Under the pieces are notes generated by a model that saw only the letters and a list, made by a program, of their open reading frames with translations, was not told the origin of the DNA and made no database searches. A DNA stretch of 64,000 nt from Ampelocalamus luodianensis (Eukaryota > Streptophyta > Magnoliopsida > Poales > Poaceae), in the NCBI GenBank assembly GCA_036346255.1, contig CM070628.1:20413840-20477839 (forward strand), given 5' to 3'. A program made the position numbers and the translations under genes. Positions within the stretch are counted from its first letter, which is position 1. Every line of letters begins with the position of its first letter. Positions 35,032-47,977 of the stretch are shown here, piece after piece.

Positions 35032-37295
35032 TGTAACACCCCAGCCCGACATGAGCCTGGAATGCTACTAAACAAACTCTAATAATTCCAAACTAGACAA
35101 TCTTAATAAATTTCGGCAGAACCTCCCTTGTAAAGTTAATTACACGAAGGTTCCAACACAGAACAATTCAAATATTAACTAAAACCTTCTTCCAAAGACA
35201 TCAAAAGATAATCAAAGACATGCTAAGTATCTAACATAACTAGAGAGATATGAATTTCTACTACTCATCATTATTACATTTAATCCATTGCATGAGACGA
35301 AACATAATAAATCTTTGGGCATCTCGCCCAATTACTAAAACAATTACGTTAGAAGATCATTCATCTTTATTTATTTCATGTGGCAAGTGTGTGACTAGCG
35401 GACTACTTCCCCATGCATGTCGTTCTTGGCTCGGGTACCTAAAACAACAATAAAAGCAGAGTGAGTCCACAGACTCAGCAAGTACATAAAGAAACTATAA
35501 CATCAGCATCCATGTAAAGGAGATCAACAATAGAACATCTCATATGCAAATGCAATGCTCAAGGGTCATTTCTCTTTATCTTTTGTGTGCGATACACGTA
35601 ATGCAAAGTATGCAACCGTCGCTGCATACCCATGCACTCTTGGCGCGCACGCACGAGGACCAATTGCCCAATACTCCGCAAGTATTGGGGACCTCATGCC
35701 CACACTCCACGAGTGTGGGGATCTCGGCCCGTCACATTCATGGCGGGATCTCAAAGAAACATACTTGGTCACCACGTGACCAAGCCTCAACATGATCTCA
35801 ATATGCACATGCTCATCATTTAATCATCATCAATTTACCACAAAGCGATAACATCATAGCACAATAGAGCATAAACATATTTGGAGCATCCACCAATCTT
35901 AAACCAACATCATGCCATCAATCTCACTATACTATCACATATCGAAAAAGCACACAAACACCAATCAATCGCAACCACGAATCAAACAATGCACTTGCCT
36001 TAACGGCGTGCGAATGGAGAACGTGAAGCGGTGCTGCCTCGGTACCAATCCCCACCTAATACATTATGAATATAAACTAAGACCATATTAACGAAAAACA
36101 TGAATTAAATAAGCGAACTCATCAAGTAGCAAATTGCAACGCGATCCCGACTCCGCTTTCTTAAATCTTGAAATGCCCTCGTGAACAGTCAAGTTCTAAA
36201 ATTCATATCTTTCCGTACAGTGGTCCAAATTAGGTGTTCTTGGACTTCATTGTAAGGTAATCAAATTTTCCAACTAAACCTAGTTGGTGAGCCTCCCTGA
36301 TTCGGCCATCTAAAATCACTTTTAAGCTTATTAACAAAACATCGATTTCACGTCACCCTTTCTGGACAGAGTACTAAAACTAACATAACTTTCAGCTCGT
36401 TTACCCAAATTTCACGTTCTTGTGCTTCCCGGAAAGCTACGACAATTATCTACAACTTTCGTTATACTTAGATCCTCTAATTCTCTCTTTAAATGATCGC
36501 AAAGGTCAGCTCACTAAAACCTGTCCAGAAACTGACAGGGTTGGAGAACAGCCGCACCAATAAAATCATATCTTTTGCTACAGAGGTCCAAAAATTACGT
36601 TCTAGCACTTAATTGAAAGCTATTGACGTCCTCTACAACGTCCTAGGAGACGTCCAAGACTAAATCCGCACTTAACTATATCAAAACGTCCCTCTAACAC
36701 GATCTGCCCTTAGGCGACAGATTTACCGACATAGAACAATTAAGCGCTAAAGCATCTAAACGAGGGGAAAACGAGGTTACCCTTGAAGAACCGATTGCTG
36801 GGCATGACGAGCACCCTCCAGCGAAATCTCCCCCCAAAGATGGTCCCAATCCCTTCCTCTTTTCCTCCTCCAACAGCCGACCACCACCAGCGATCTCCTT
36901 CTTCCTCCTAGTCGGCAGGCGTGGAGAACGGACATTCTTCGCCGGCAGCAATGGAGACGTGGTGGGGAGGGTGCAAGGACCAGGAGGGTGTCCTAGGGAT
37001 GCGCGAGAAGGGGAGGAGGAGGGTGGCGCTGCCTAGGGGAGAGGGAGGGCCCAAGGGAGAGGGGAGGAGTATGGGTGGCTAGGGTTTGGGGGCAAAGGGT
37101 GCCTTTCCCGCCTTGGCGGCCACCACTGGCCTTATGGGCGCAGCCAGGCCAGGTTGCGAGAATTCACTTGCTAACCCCTTCTCTATTTGTTTAATTGGTT
37201 ATTTTCTATTAGGTCCTTCTCCCGATTCGATTTTCAGCTACTCGTATCCTTTAAATATTTAGGTTTTCTCCCGAATCCTATTATGGGTTATTACA
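35032..37295 (-). mobile_element. 3' LTR of Ty3/gypsy element C2
   Basis: 2,264 bp, TGTAACACCCC to GGGTTATTACA. The outer flank ACCAA (35027-35031) is repeated at 52984-52988, the other end of C2, so the target duplication is perfect. The polypurine tract AAGGGGGGTAGAG (minus strand) is at 37296-37308. In sense order: telo-box (37080-37087), donor-like TTCAAGG|GTAAC (exon edge 36781), exon-like segment 35999 to about 36055 ending AAG|GCAAGT, intron, hairpin (35462-35477) and acceptor TTTTAG at 35439. Confidence 0.92.
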
Positions 37296-40200
37296 CTCTA
37301 CCCCCCTTAAACTGAATTCGTCCCGAATTATTTCCATCGTTCTACCCAAGAACAATCACAGCTAGGATTTACTGAACAAAACCACACACTGCTGTGAACA
37401 ATTCGAATATTGCTCGCGCAAGCAAGACTCTAATTCCCAAGTCACTTCCCTCTTGGACATATGGGATCACACCACCTAGATGGATACCAACATCTTTCGC
37501 CTCAACACTAGCCTCAACCTTTACAAGTACACTCAACACACGGGACTCAAAGGTAAGGTCTTACTTCTTGGCCAACAGCTCTAACAAAATCTCATACTCC
37601 GGACCTCTCATGTGCTCTATCAGCACCGAAAAACACAAAACATTGTGTACTTCGCGCAAGTACTCGAGACGGTCCTAGTGATACGCCAATCTACAAATTC
37701 CCGTGACAGGGGATCTATCCGTCACACCTTTGGTTAAACTTCCTTTCGGTACCGAAGTACACCGTCTACACAAAACATATAGAACTCTTCTTCCAACTCT
37801 CAGTCGATCACTTTACCTATGCAAGCAGCATCTCCTTTACCAGGGACACACAAAGAACTCGCCTACCAACTCACTTATCCAAGAACTCAGCGAGAACAAA
37901 GGAGTCAAAAATGCATCCAATTCAAAGCCATCTTCCTTAGAAGAGCCCAATCCAAAATCAATGGATTTACCACGAAATCTTTTTTTTTTCACTTTCCAAA
38001 ATAGGCGGTTTAGAAATAATACCACACAAGCCAAAAGCGAAAACACTCGAAAAACCAGTTTTACACCCTTTTTTTAACTGGAAGGAATCACACATACCGA
38101 CAAGAACCAACTCAATTTGTAATTGACATCCGTCATAACCACATAGTTCAAGTAAGAACTAAGAAAACATCTCACTATCCAAGATCACACCCTTTACCAC
38201 AATCTTTCTTTTAAGAAATCAACTTTCTCTTAAACCATAGGATCCCAAATCATCGCATAACGCATTAACTCATTTCTCTTAAATTGGCAATCCCAAACCT
38301 ATGCTCTCCGAACACAAAATCCACAATTATGCCCGTAGACTCTTCCAATCCACAATATCGTACTCTAGCCAACTTCCCCACCGAATGAATTACTTGTCAA
38401 AATAATTTCCAACACAACTCAATAGATTTCACCCACCATCACATCCCTTAATCCGTTAAGGATGAGCAATTTGAAATTCACATCACACACTCTCATATAC
38501 TAGCCTCAAAGGATACTATCAATGATCATCCCACTACTCGGAATCGACTCTTATTCTACCATCTCTACACATAATCATTGGCATCCAAGGTTCTAACATG
38601 AGAATGCAAAGCCTAAAATCAACCTCGAAGTCTCCTACAATGAATTTCCGGTATGATTGATAGGAAATCTTCCAATTCATTTACTAAAATTTTACATAGC
38701 TCAACAATAACCTCAATCATTAACATCCACGTTCCTCACTAATCAAGTAACCGCTCAAGGCGTTTCATGTCACCAATCTTGGACCTTCACTAAACCACAC
38801 TAATCAAAATTCAACTACACGACCACAATATACCCATTCGTCATACCCTCACTATATGACTAAGATTCAAACATACCCAATCACTAATGTCAATAAATAA
38901 ATATCTTCTTTGACCAAGATATCCTCGAAGATAATTTAACTCTCATAAGGTCACTTATCGAGGCCGAGTCATACTTGACAATAGCTCAACAATTCTGTTA
39001 TCCCTCTAATTAGCATGACACTTAGGTTCCTCCACACATGACTCTTATTAAACTTCACCACCACAACTCTTACGCACAATCATACTAAGTACCCAATTGT
39101 GATACTCTAATAAGTTTATCAAAAGTCCATAATTTCAATAGTCCCAATATTTCAACATGAACAAAGGTTACTGGATCATAATTCGCCATAGGTTCCACTA
39201 GTTCTAACACTAATCACTTTTATCTCATCGACAAACTTTCCATTTAAGTAGAATTCTCTCCGGTGTTGTAAGTGAAACCAATTCACATTATCTTTGCTCT
39301 TCAAATAGATTGGTTCCCAAAAATATCAACAATTCCAAATACTTGACCACCTCCAACCAATCACCATGCTACTCTTTATAACACTTGGCAACACAATTTG
39401 GTTACTTCCTTATTCAAAAGGAAAAAAATAAATAGATACAAAGTTCGACGCATAAGAAATCATGGCTCCTCGAAGTGAGCACGAGACCAAGAGAAATAGT
39501 CAAATAGAAATGATCTCATAAAACAGAATGCGAATCCACACTCGAGGGCAAAAGTCCCACAAGAAGAAATTTTCCATCTCCATAACTCATAATAAAACAT
39601 TGCTATGCAAACCCAAGAAACTCTTAAGCTGAGACAACAAGTAAGTTGCAGATTACATTTTTTTTTAGCTCCAACCTCAAATACTTATGGTAAACATTTT
39701 CCGTTAATACAACGAAAGCAATCTCTTTGATTACAACATTACTTGCCAAACCAAACAAGAGATGCTTTTAATACCAAATCACATTCATCACTTGAACCAA
39801 CATGAACCTTTCCATATGTCACCTTTGCTCAACTAATTTTATCTACTACATAAATCATGAGCCCCAAAAGATCACGAATACTGAAACTCCAAATATTTCA
39901 TTTAATTGTTATTAAAATAATCAACTTACTTTCTCTCTAGAAGAATCATCATCACTCCAACGCGTCACAATCTCTTGTAGACCTTATTACTAACATCAAG
40001 AATAATTCACTCTTAACAAGGTTCGTTATCATCAACTCTTGCTTTATAAAGTCCCCAAAAGTGACCAAGCTGTTACATTTCACTTTATCCTCTCATCCTT
40101 AATTGAGAGTACACCAAATTCTTACACCCTCACTATAACAACCACGGATGTTTGAAGGAACCTACTACACAATTTACAAGGTTACACAAAACCCTTTCAT

Positions 40201-41763
40201 CAAAGACATACTATTATCGACAATTTTTACCATCGAGCAACCACATGTCACCTATAAAATCCCATCATAAACCTTTCCAAAACAAACACAACATATTATT
40301 TCATAACATTTTTGTTATCTCAATAAAATTGCATGATCAACCTGTTCTAGAGTATATCTAATACACCACTACACTATCGGAGCAAGACCTCTTTTAACAA
40401 TGGCATGCGACCACAATACATCCTCGTGAAACACTCGTGAATAAATCACTTTCAAATTTCAACCCTTCAACTATTCGAATGTTCATACTTATTTAGTACC
40501 CACTAACTCCAATCTAGAGGTTATCATAAACTTTTGATGATTATTCAATCATGGATGAATTGTTGGTCTGTATCTATTTGTACTCCCACGAGCATAAATA
40601 AGATCATCAAATAGCCAATTAAAGAAAAATTCTATATTAATATCTACCAAGGCGACAATCGAACACATCTTATATTTCTCTTCCCGCATGATTAGATTAA
40701 TCCATTGAGATCAAATAATCTAACAAGTTTAGCAAACTAAACAACTCTAGGGGTCAAGCACTCAGTTAAAGTTACACAGTTGTTAATAACTCTATTGCTT
40801 CCAATTAGGTACGACCATACACTTAATCACGGTTCAACAAGAACTACTAAATGACACCATCAAATTAGTCAACTTTCCTTCCGGGGATCTTAGTTAGGAT
40901 CGATTATACACCACACTACAGATCCAACTTGATAACTCATATCATATTCACTAATTTCTCGATTATAACCTCTCACTTAACCACGAGACGACATCGCTAA
41001 AGAGTTTAGCGTTTTCTTTCATAAAAGAACTTTTCAACTTCAAAACTCAAGATACCCAAAGAGATATATTGAATCAAAACTTTCACGTACTACAAGACTT
41101 GCAAAAGGAAACTTTCATTATCCAAATCATCAAGTGAAATAAATGGATCATGCTTTCCAAAGAAGAAAGACGGAACTCAATACAAAGGTCGATATTGACA
41201 ACTAACCAAGTCCACTGACCACATAAATAACTCGGCAATTGGAAAAACAATAATTGCTTTATGGGATGATTAAGCCAATAAAACATAACAACCTTTCTCA
41301 AAGAAACCCATCAACTGAAATGAACTATCGACCCAAAGAAATTCATCGACCACAACTGAACAAGAGTTGATCAAATTCAAATTCAAGGAAGTGGACAAAT
41401 TTTTTTCAAAAGATACTCACTATTAACGCTGTACTAAGATATACGAGGTAACCTCTTCCCTTTTCTCTTACCACGAACAATGGTGTAACTGGTAAAGCCG
41501 GGGCCACAACCATGACCTCAATCCTCTCAACAAGGGTGCTCTCACTCATAATAATCATATAATCATATTATAGGTATGTAAGATCATCTCATAACAGAAT
41601 CATCATTACAACATGACAAGCGTAAATGCAATGCTTGACCCACCCCATCCTCATGCACCGGTGTGTCGAGTTTTGATTAATTAACCATTAGCAAATTTTT
41701 AACAAGCTAAGTTACCTAAGTTATTAATCATTCACCACGGACCTCTGACCGCTCGATACCAAT
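37296..41763 (-). mobile_element. Internal region of C2, non-coding
   Basis: 4.5 kb between polypurine tract and primer site. A perfect 6-bp-stem hairpin (37315-37329) precedes the tract. The primer site at 41751-41763 reads TGGTATCGAGCGG on the minus strand, one A short of the usual TGGTATCAGAGCGG. I find no gag, protease, reverse transcriptase or integrase; the frames at 37394-38077 (plus) are not matched in other copies. C2 therefore looks like a non-autonomous long element that relies on proteins from a relative. Confidence 0.75.
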
Positions 41764-41816
41764 TGAATAACACCCCACCAGACATGAGCACGGAATGCTA
41801 CTAAACAAACTCTAAT
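41764..41816 (-). mobile_element. 5' LTR of C2, first 53 bp (interrupted by D)
   Basis: TGAATAACACCCCACCAGACATGAG matches the start of the C2 3' LTR with small changes. It stops at CTAAT (41812-41816), the target duplication of element D, and continues at 50766. Confidence 0.85.
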
Positions 41817-44618
41817 TGTAACACCCCAGGACCCACATTACCCTGGAATGCTACTAAACCACTCTACAGCTAGCCAATAATTTCAAGATAAATTAATTCG
41901 GCAACATCTCTAGACAAGAAGCATTAAGCGGAAGCATAAACAACTAAGGGAATAAAGATAACGGTAACAAGTTCAATAATTAAACAACCTCTAGCAGATT
42001 AATCAAAGAAGGGTTCACAAGTCCATCCTTATTAAATAACATAAACCTCCGCAAATAGTTAAGCATTTGGCTAGAATTTCATCGACTTTATTACAACATG
42101 AGTTGATGAACCATGTGCATTATTGTGGTGCCGCTCTACCCATCCCATGAATGGTCAACAATCACCTGTAGGGGGGAGAAAACAAGGGTGAGATAAAAAT
42201 CTCAGCAAGCAAACTGTTTAACCGGCTATTCAGACTACAAACAAACATACAACATCATTAAGGTATCCATATGTCCACATCCATAATGTGAATCCACATT
42301 CATTTACAAGCTAATTAATCTACAAAGATATTAAGTATCAATATCCAATTCTCATAATGAACACAATTATAGCCTCAACCATATTTACTACCAAAGATAG
42401 TAAAATATTAACAACAAAATCTTGATCAACTGCTTCATATTATTCACCACTACCACTACCAATGACAATAGAGTATTAACATGTTTTACCTCATAACTTT
42501 ACTATTTCTCACATCCACAAGCTGCTATCAACGATACCACAAGAGAGAAGAATCTCATGCCACAATCACAACCCCTACCATACCACAAGGATAAACCCCA
42601 TTCCACAACCACAACCACATTACTCATTCCACAAGAGACTCTCATGAGTCAATTTCCACATTGCAACTATGAAGTTGCGTTTGATTGCAAAATAAATTCA
42701 CCTCAATATCTTGCATAAGAATGCAAATGATCTTTCCACAATGTAATGCATATGTATGCTATGCTCCTTTGCACCTTTACCCAACAAGGTAAAGGTATGC
42801 ATCGTCTCTGACAATGCGATGTTGTACCCCGTCTGATCGCGGCTATAGCGGCGACATCCACAATGCAAATGTCATGATATGTCATGAATGATATGATATG
42901 ATAATCATAAACCACAAGAATTTAACCACGGAGATCAACAACGTACTCATCATGAATATTTTCTCATAATCCACATGTGTCTCATTAAGCACAATACCAA
43001 CGTGTCATAATACCATTACCACATAACCCACACCCGATTCACCAAGATCAAAATCAATCGATCTAGATGAAACTCTATCACATAGACCACCACATGATCA
43101 TCATGAAAAATAACCACAATGAATTATCAACATGTCCACCTTGAGTTTATTCTCATATTCCGCATTTGGCTCATTACGCGAATTACCACAATACTACCCA
43201 AACTCATCCAAACATAGCAATTGATTAATATCTTGCTACCACATTCTTACTTAGAAAACATGTAACCATGGCATATCATTTAACACTCGTCAATCATGCA
43301 TAGTGCAAGTAGTAAGAAAAGCGGGTTAAACCGTAGCACAACCGCTACATTTACTTGCCTTCCACGATGCGGCGCGTTAGCGGCAAAGATGATACTCCTA
43401 AACCTGAGGCTTCACCTCCTAAACAGGTAAAATAATTTCAATTAAGACATAATATACTCAGCGCTACTAATCGGCATTCTACATCGCTTACTTGCGACTC
43501 AAAACGAGTTTACAAAGCTGAAACTGAAAAACAACGTTTCCTGCCATATACCGTTCCTGGACAGCGGCACGGTAATTGACATAACTCATGAACAGGAAGT
43601 CAAAAAGAGGTAAACCCAATTTCTGTAGATTCTTAACTGACTAATCTACAATACTCTAGTTGACACGAAAAACCAATTCGGCCAAAATATTAGGCTAACT
43701 ATTGTCTGAACTTTCAGTACAGAAACTGCCTACACAATCGAACAGCAAAACTAAAATGACCATAACTTTTAATAGGTAACTCCGAATTGATCGTTCTTTA
43801 TCAATCTGAAAAGGTTATCGAATTACCTACAATAACCTAGTTGGGTGAACTTTCAGATTCTTCCAATTTCCTATCATATTTTAGGAAATATCCAGACAGT
43901 TTATTCTCGTCAGATTTCTGGCAGCAGATACTAAATCGACCATAACTTTTGACTCAGACCTCGGAATCGAGTGATCTTCGCGGCTACTGAAAGATAACGG
44001 CATAACCCACATAACTCTAGGAGATGGAATCTTAAAATTCAGCCTCTAAATACACGAAAAAACCCACGCAAGATACTGGACAGAATTGAATCTTCTGCAG
44101 CCCAACAATTAACCAACAATTCTAATCGGTTTCGCATCTACTATGGATCAAACAGCGGGGAAGGCATCTCGTTACCCTTGTAGAACCGCTAGCTTGCTGA
44201 ACCAATCCCCACGCAATTTCTTCTTCTCCTTCTTCTCCTTCTTCTCCTTCTTCTCTTCCTCTCTTTCTCCTTCTTGCAAGGGCAGCAGCCTAGACGAAGG
44301 GAATCGCGAGGAGCAGCACGAGGCAGGGGAGGCGCAAGGGAGGGGAGGATTCGGCCAAGGGTGAGGAGAAGGCGGCTGCATGTGGGAGGAGAGAAAGGGA
44401 GGCGGCTAGGGTTTGGGAGGTGGCTCCTCCCCCTTTGGCCGGCCACTCAGAGCCATATGGGCCAAGGCCCGAGCCCAAGTAGGTGAGAAAACACAGAAAA
44501 ACCCCTCTCTTTTCTTGTCTTTGCTGAATTCTGAAATTAAACTCTTCCCGATTAAATAATTCTCTACCGATTAAATTTAATTAACGATTCTTGACTTCTC
44601 ACACTTAGGAGTATTACA
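41817..44618 (-). mobile_element. 3' LTR of element D
   Basis: TGTAACACCCC to GAGTATTACA, 2,802 bp. In sense order: TGGGCY motifs (44458-44477), telo-box AAACCCTA (44407-44414), a GAAGGAGAA microsatellite (44219-44262), donor-like CTACAAGG|GTAAC (exon edge 44176), an exon-like segment ending GGAAG|GCAAGTAA (43359), an intron of 1,193 bp, a hairpin with 6-bp stem (42189-42204) and acceptor CCCCCCTACAG at 42166. Frames in the microsatellite are low-complexity and are not called. Confidence 0.93.
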
Positions 44619-44699
44619 CTCTTCCCACCTTAAAAGGATTAGCCTCGAATCCTACTCTGAACCACAAAGAGAAGAACAACACGCAAAAAGCAACCCAAA
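44619..44699 (-). other. Polypurine tract of D with upstream hairpin
   Basis: Minus-strand AAGGTGGGAAGAG abuts the LTR start TGTAATACTCC. Immediately before it, 44635-44653 folds as AGGATT / AATCCT with a 7-nt loop, in the same place as the hairpins of A, B2 and C2. Confidence 0.8.
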
Positions 44700-45240
44700 C
44701 TAGGAGTACTCACCACCTCGAAGAGCTCGGGGTACTTCTTTCGCAAAAGATCCTCCAACTCCCACGTAGCCTCTCTCTCGGTGATTCGTCCAAAGGACCT
44801 TCACATACTTGATGGTCTTATTCCTCAAGACCCGCTCCAGCGTGTCTAAGATCTGAATCGGCGACTCTCCACGGTGAGATCTGCTCCTTTGTGACTGTTC
44901 CAGTCAATCTTGTGTTCGGATCCCCAAGAATTTCCTCGGCATAGATACATGGAAAACATTGTGCCCATCACTCAAAGAGTTTGGCAACTACAAGCGATAA
45001 GCCAAACTACCCACCCGAGCAACCACGGAAAATGCAGATGTACTGCGGGCTAAGCTTCCGGTGGTACCAAAGCGAACAATACCCTTGGTTGGAGACACCC
45101 GAGGAGCACAAGGCTTCCCACGCAAAATCCAACTCTTGGCGCGAACAACGCATAACTCTTTTGTCGGCCCCAGCGACGTGCAGAGTCCTGCCATTTTGGC
45201 AAAATTTCCCGCAAAAGCTATTAAGACCACTTTCTAAAAC
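44700..45240 (-). pseudogene. Remnant of gypsy integrase C-terminus and chromodomain in D
   Basis: The minus strand, in broken frames, shows the family's usual words in order: VGSLAYRL and NVFHVS of the integrase C-terminal region, then RVLRNKTIKYVKVLWTNH, EATWELED and KKYPELF of the chromodomain, which guides insertion to particular chromatin. Frameshifts separate them. Everything upstream (integrase core, RT, protease, gag) is gone. This identifies D as a deletion derivative of a chromovirus rather than an unrelated non-coding element. Confidence 0.85.
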
Positions 45241-47977
45241 CATCTTCTTTCTTAAAACACTTTCCTCTTATTAAATATACTCAGGAACACAATATACCCA
45301 ATTTCAAGAATTTGATCACCAATTTCACTCACATAATTATACTAGAAGCACAACGATATAATTACAAATATAACCCAATAACAGAAGAGAAAAGGATTAT
45401 CAAGCATCACACTAGCAACTAGTTTTCCTTCAAAGGACCACGATCCAAAACAAAGGATTTACCACAAAACATCTTCCACTCTCCAAGTAGACAATTGGAG
45501 AAACCACACCACCTAAGCTAAGAGTGAAAATCACTCGATGGACCAAAACAATCAATTTCTTTTCCTAAGCTGGAAAGACTACGCCTCAACAAAACACCCA
45601 GCAAAAACAAGAATCAAGAGTGCATCGCACTACTTGATATAACCATAATTTCCCAATTCATTTCTTTTAACAATTTAACTTCCTTGAACCAAGGATTTTC
45701 AAATCATTGCCCAACACACCAACTCATTTATCTCAAGTTGGCCAACTCAACAATTAGCTCAATTGATTACATCATCTACACCATTGTAGATAGACTCTAC
45801 TGGCCCCACAAACAACACTAGACTACCACTATTAAGTCGTCATCACGCAACAAAAGGCTTCGCAACCCACAACAATTACCATGTTCTTAGAAGAAGAGGT
45901 AAGAAGAAATAAATTTCAGCATCAGAAAATGGTTATCATCACAATAGCCAAAAGAATAACAAATAGCAATGAGGTTGGAAAAACACAAGATAAGATCATC
46001 TGTACCTCAAATACTTCTAGTACGACTTTTCCTTTCAATAATAAGCAATTTTCTTTGATTACAACATCCCGCCATTTCCAACAAAGGATGCTTGAAGACC
46101 ACAACACAAGATTCAAATAAAAACCAAAAAGATAATTCAACATGTCGCTTTACTCAAAGCAACCTCGGCTATCACACAAGTCATAAGGTACAAAAAGATT
46201 CCAACCGTAAATCTCACACCCTTCAATGCAATTAGTATTATGGAATTAACAAATTCCTTTATATATATATATTTTTTTAAACATTCAACACAATAATCAC
46301 AACTACATGCTATCGATTGAATTCACAACAAGATAAAACGTTCTTTGCAAAAAATCAACATATCCCACTCCTTCATACTTTTCCAAAAGGAACATCATAA
46401 ATCACTTCATCATGTTCTTATTATCCAAATAGGATTCCAACTACTTGATCTAGTTAAACCTAGTGCATAAGCCATCATATTAAAACAAACTCTTTAACAA
46501 TATGATATTAGAACATAACAACTTCACAAAACATGCTAGTATGAATCTCTTATTAGATTCCATACATTTATCTCGTACTGATGCTCAACTCTAGTTTAGC
46601 AAAAGTAATTACACTCTAGCCATTGCTGTCAATAATTGATTATTAATTTTTCATCAGCATAGCATTAATGATCCTATCTCTAATTTTGCAATCCCAAAGA
46701 CAATAAAACCTGATTCGATACTCCACCTTATGTTAATATATTAAAAATAAAATAACTTTAAACATCAATAATACCACTTTATGAGACAAGATTCCACAAG
46801 TCAATACATCAACCTTCATCCATTTCTTTATACATATTTCAACAATTTAGCATGGTAAAAGTTACATAACTTTAATGATTGTACATGCTCATCAAGTATG
46901 TAAAGAGAGGACATATAAAGGTTAATCTTATTAAGGCAATATTCCAACACCTCCTTACTTGACCATCCCGAATGGTCAGATTAATTACTTAAGATCAATC
47001 AATCCAATCTATCCAACAAGTTGGGAAAATTAAACAACTACAATAATCAAAACAATTGTTTTCATATTCCTTGATAAATGCATGAGTTCTACATGTATCG
47101 CTAAATTTCTTAGCCACAGATCTTCAAGAAACTACAACAGGACAACCTCATATTAATCGACTTCACTTCTAAAGATGTTAGTAGAACTTAATGATGTACC
47201 ACACTAACTTTTCAACTTGATAATTCACAATCTATCAATTATTTACATAATTTCCACCTACTACTTAAACACAACAAAACATCACAAAGGGGTTTTAACA
47301 CTCCCTTCTAGAGAGAAATCAAACTTCAAAAGTCGAAATAACTCAGAAGAAATGCATAGAGCCAATGCTTCCACAAGTTAATGAACTTCCACATAAAGCT
47401 TTGATTCTCTCTAAAAAAAATCAAACGAAATACAAGAGTCATGTTTTCGGCAAGAAAGATGGAACAACACGGAAAATACCGAGTCTCTCCAAAAGCTTGC
47501 TCACGGCGGTCAAACAACCCATCAATCAGAAAGAAACAATACTTGGCCTCAAGAACAATTAGAGGCCTAATGACAACCAACAAGCTGCAATAAGCGGCTA
47601 ATCGAGAGAAAAACATTAGCGCAATAGGCCAAGAATGGCCAACATCAATTCAAGGAGGATAACACTTTTCTAAGAAACTTACCCATGACATCCGCAACTA
47701 AGTTGCAGAGGTAACTACATCAATATCCGTACCACGAGCGGGTATAAGCCGCAATACCCAAGGCAACGACATAAAGCCTACCTCTTATCATTGACTATCC
47801 TCACTCATAGCAGTCATAGAAACAACACATAAACATACAAGATTATCTCATAGCATGAATAATCAATATAACATGTCAAAGCACGAATGCAATGCTTGAC
47901 CCATCCCATCCTCTGTGCACGGTGTGTCAATTTAATATTTTTAATTACCACGGACCTAAAGCCCGCTCGATACCAGC
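45241..47977 (-). mobile_element. Non-coding internal part of D, with primer site
   Basis: AT-rich, no conserved frame. At 47961-47977 the minus strand reads GCTGGTATCGAGCGGGC directly after the LTR end, the Met-tRNA primer site with one A missing. The layout just inside the primer site (a leader with GTTGCAGAGGTAAC and CCACGAGCG) is comparable to the C elements. Confidence 0.75.

Noticed and set aside
37394..38077. Two plus-strand ORFs of 94 and 124 codons inside C2
   Set aside because: They run against the sense of the element, contain no known motif and find no matching frame in the other elements.
44189..44446. Arg/Glu-rich ORFs in the D LTR
   Set aside because: They are produced by the GAAGGAGAA microsatellite and GC-rich leader; unit number and frame differ in the other LTR (50334-50624).
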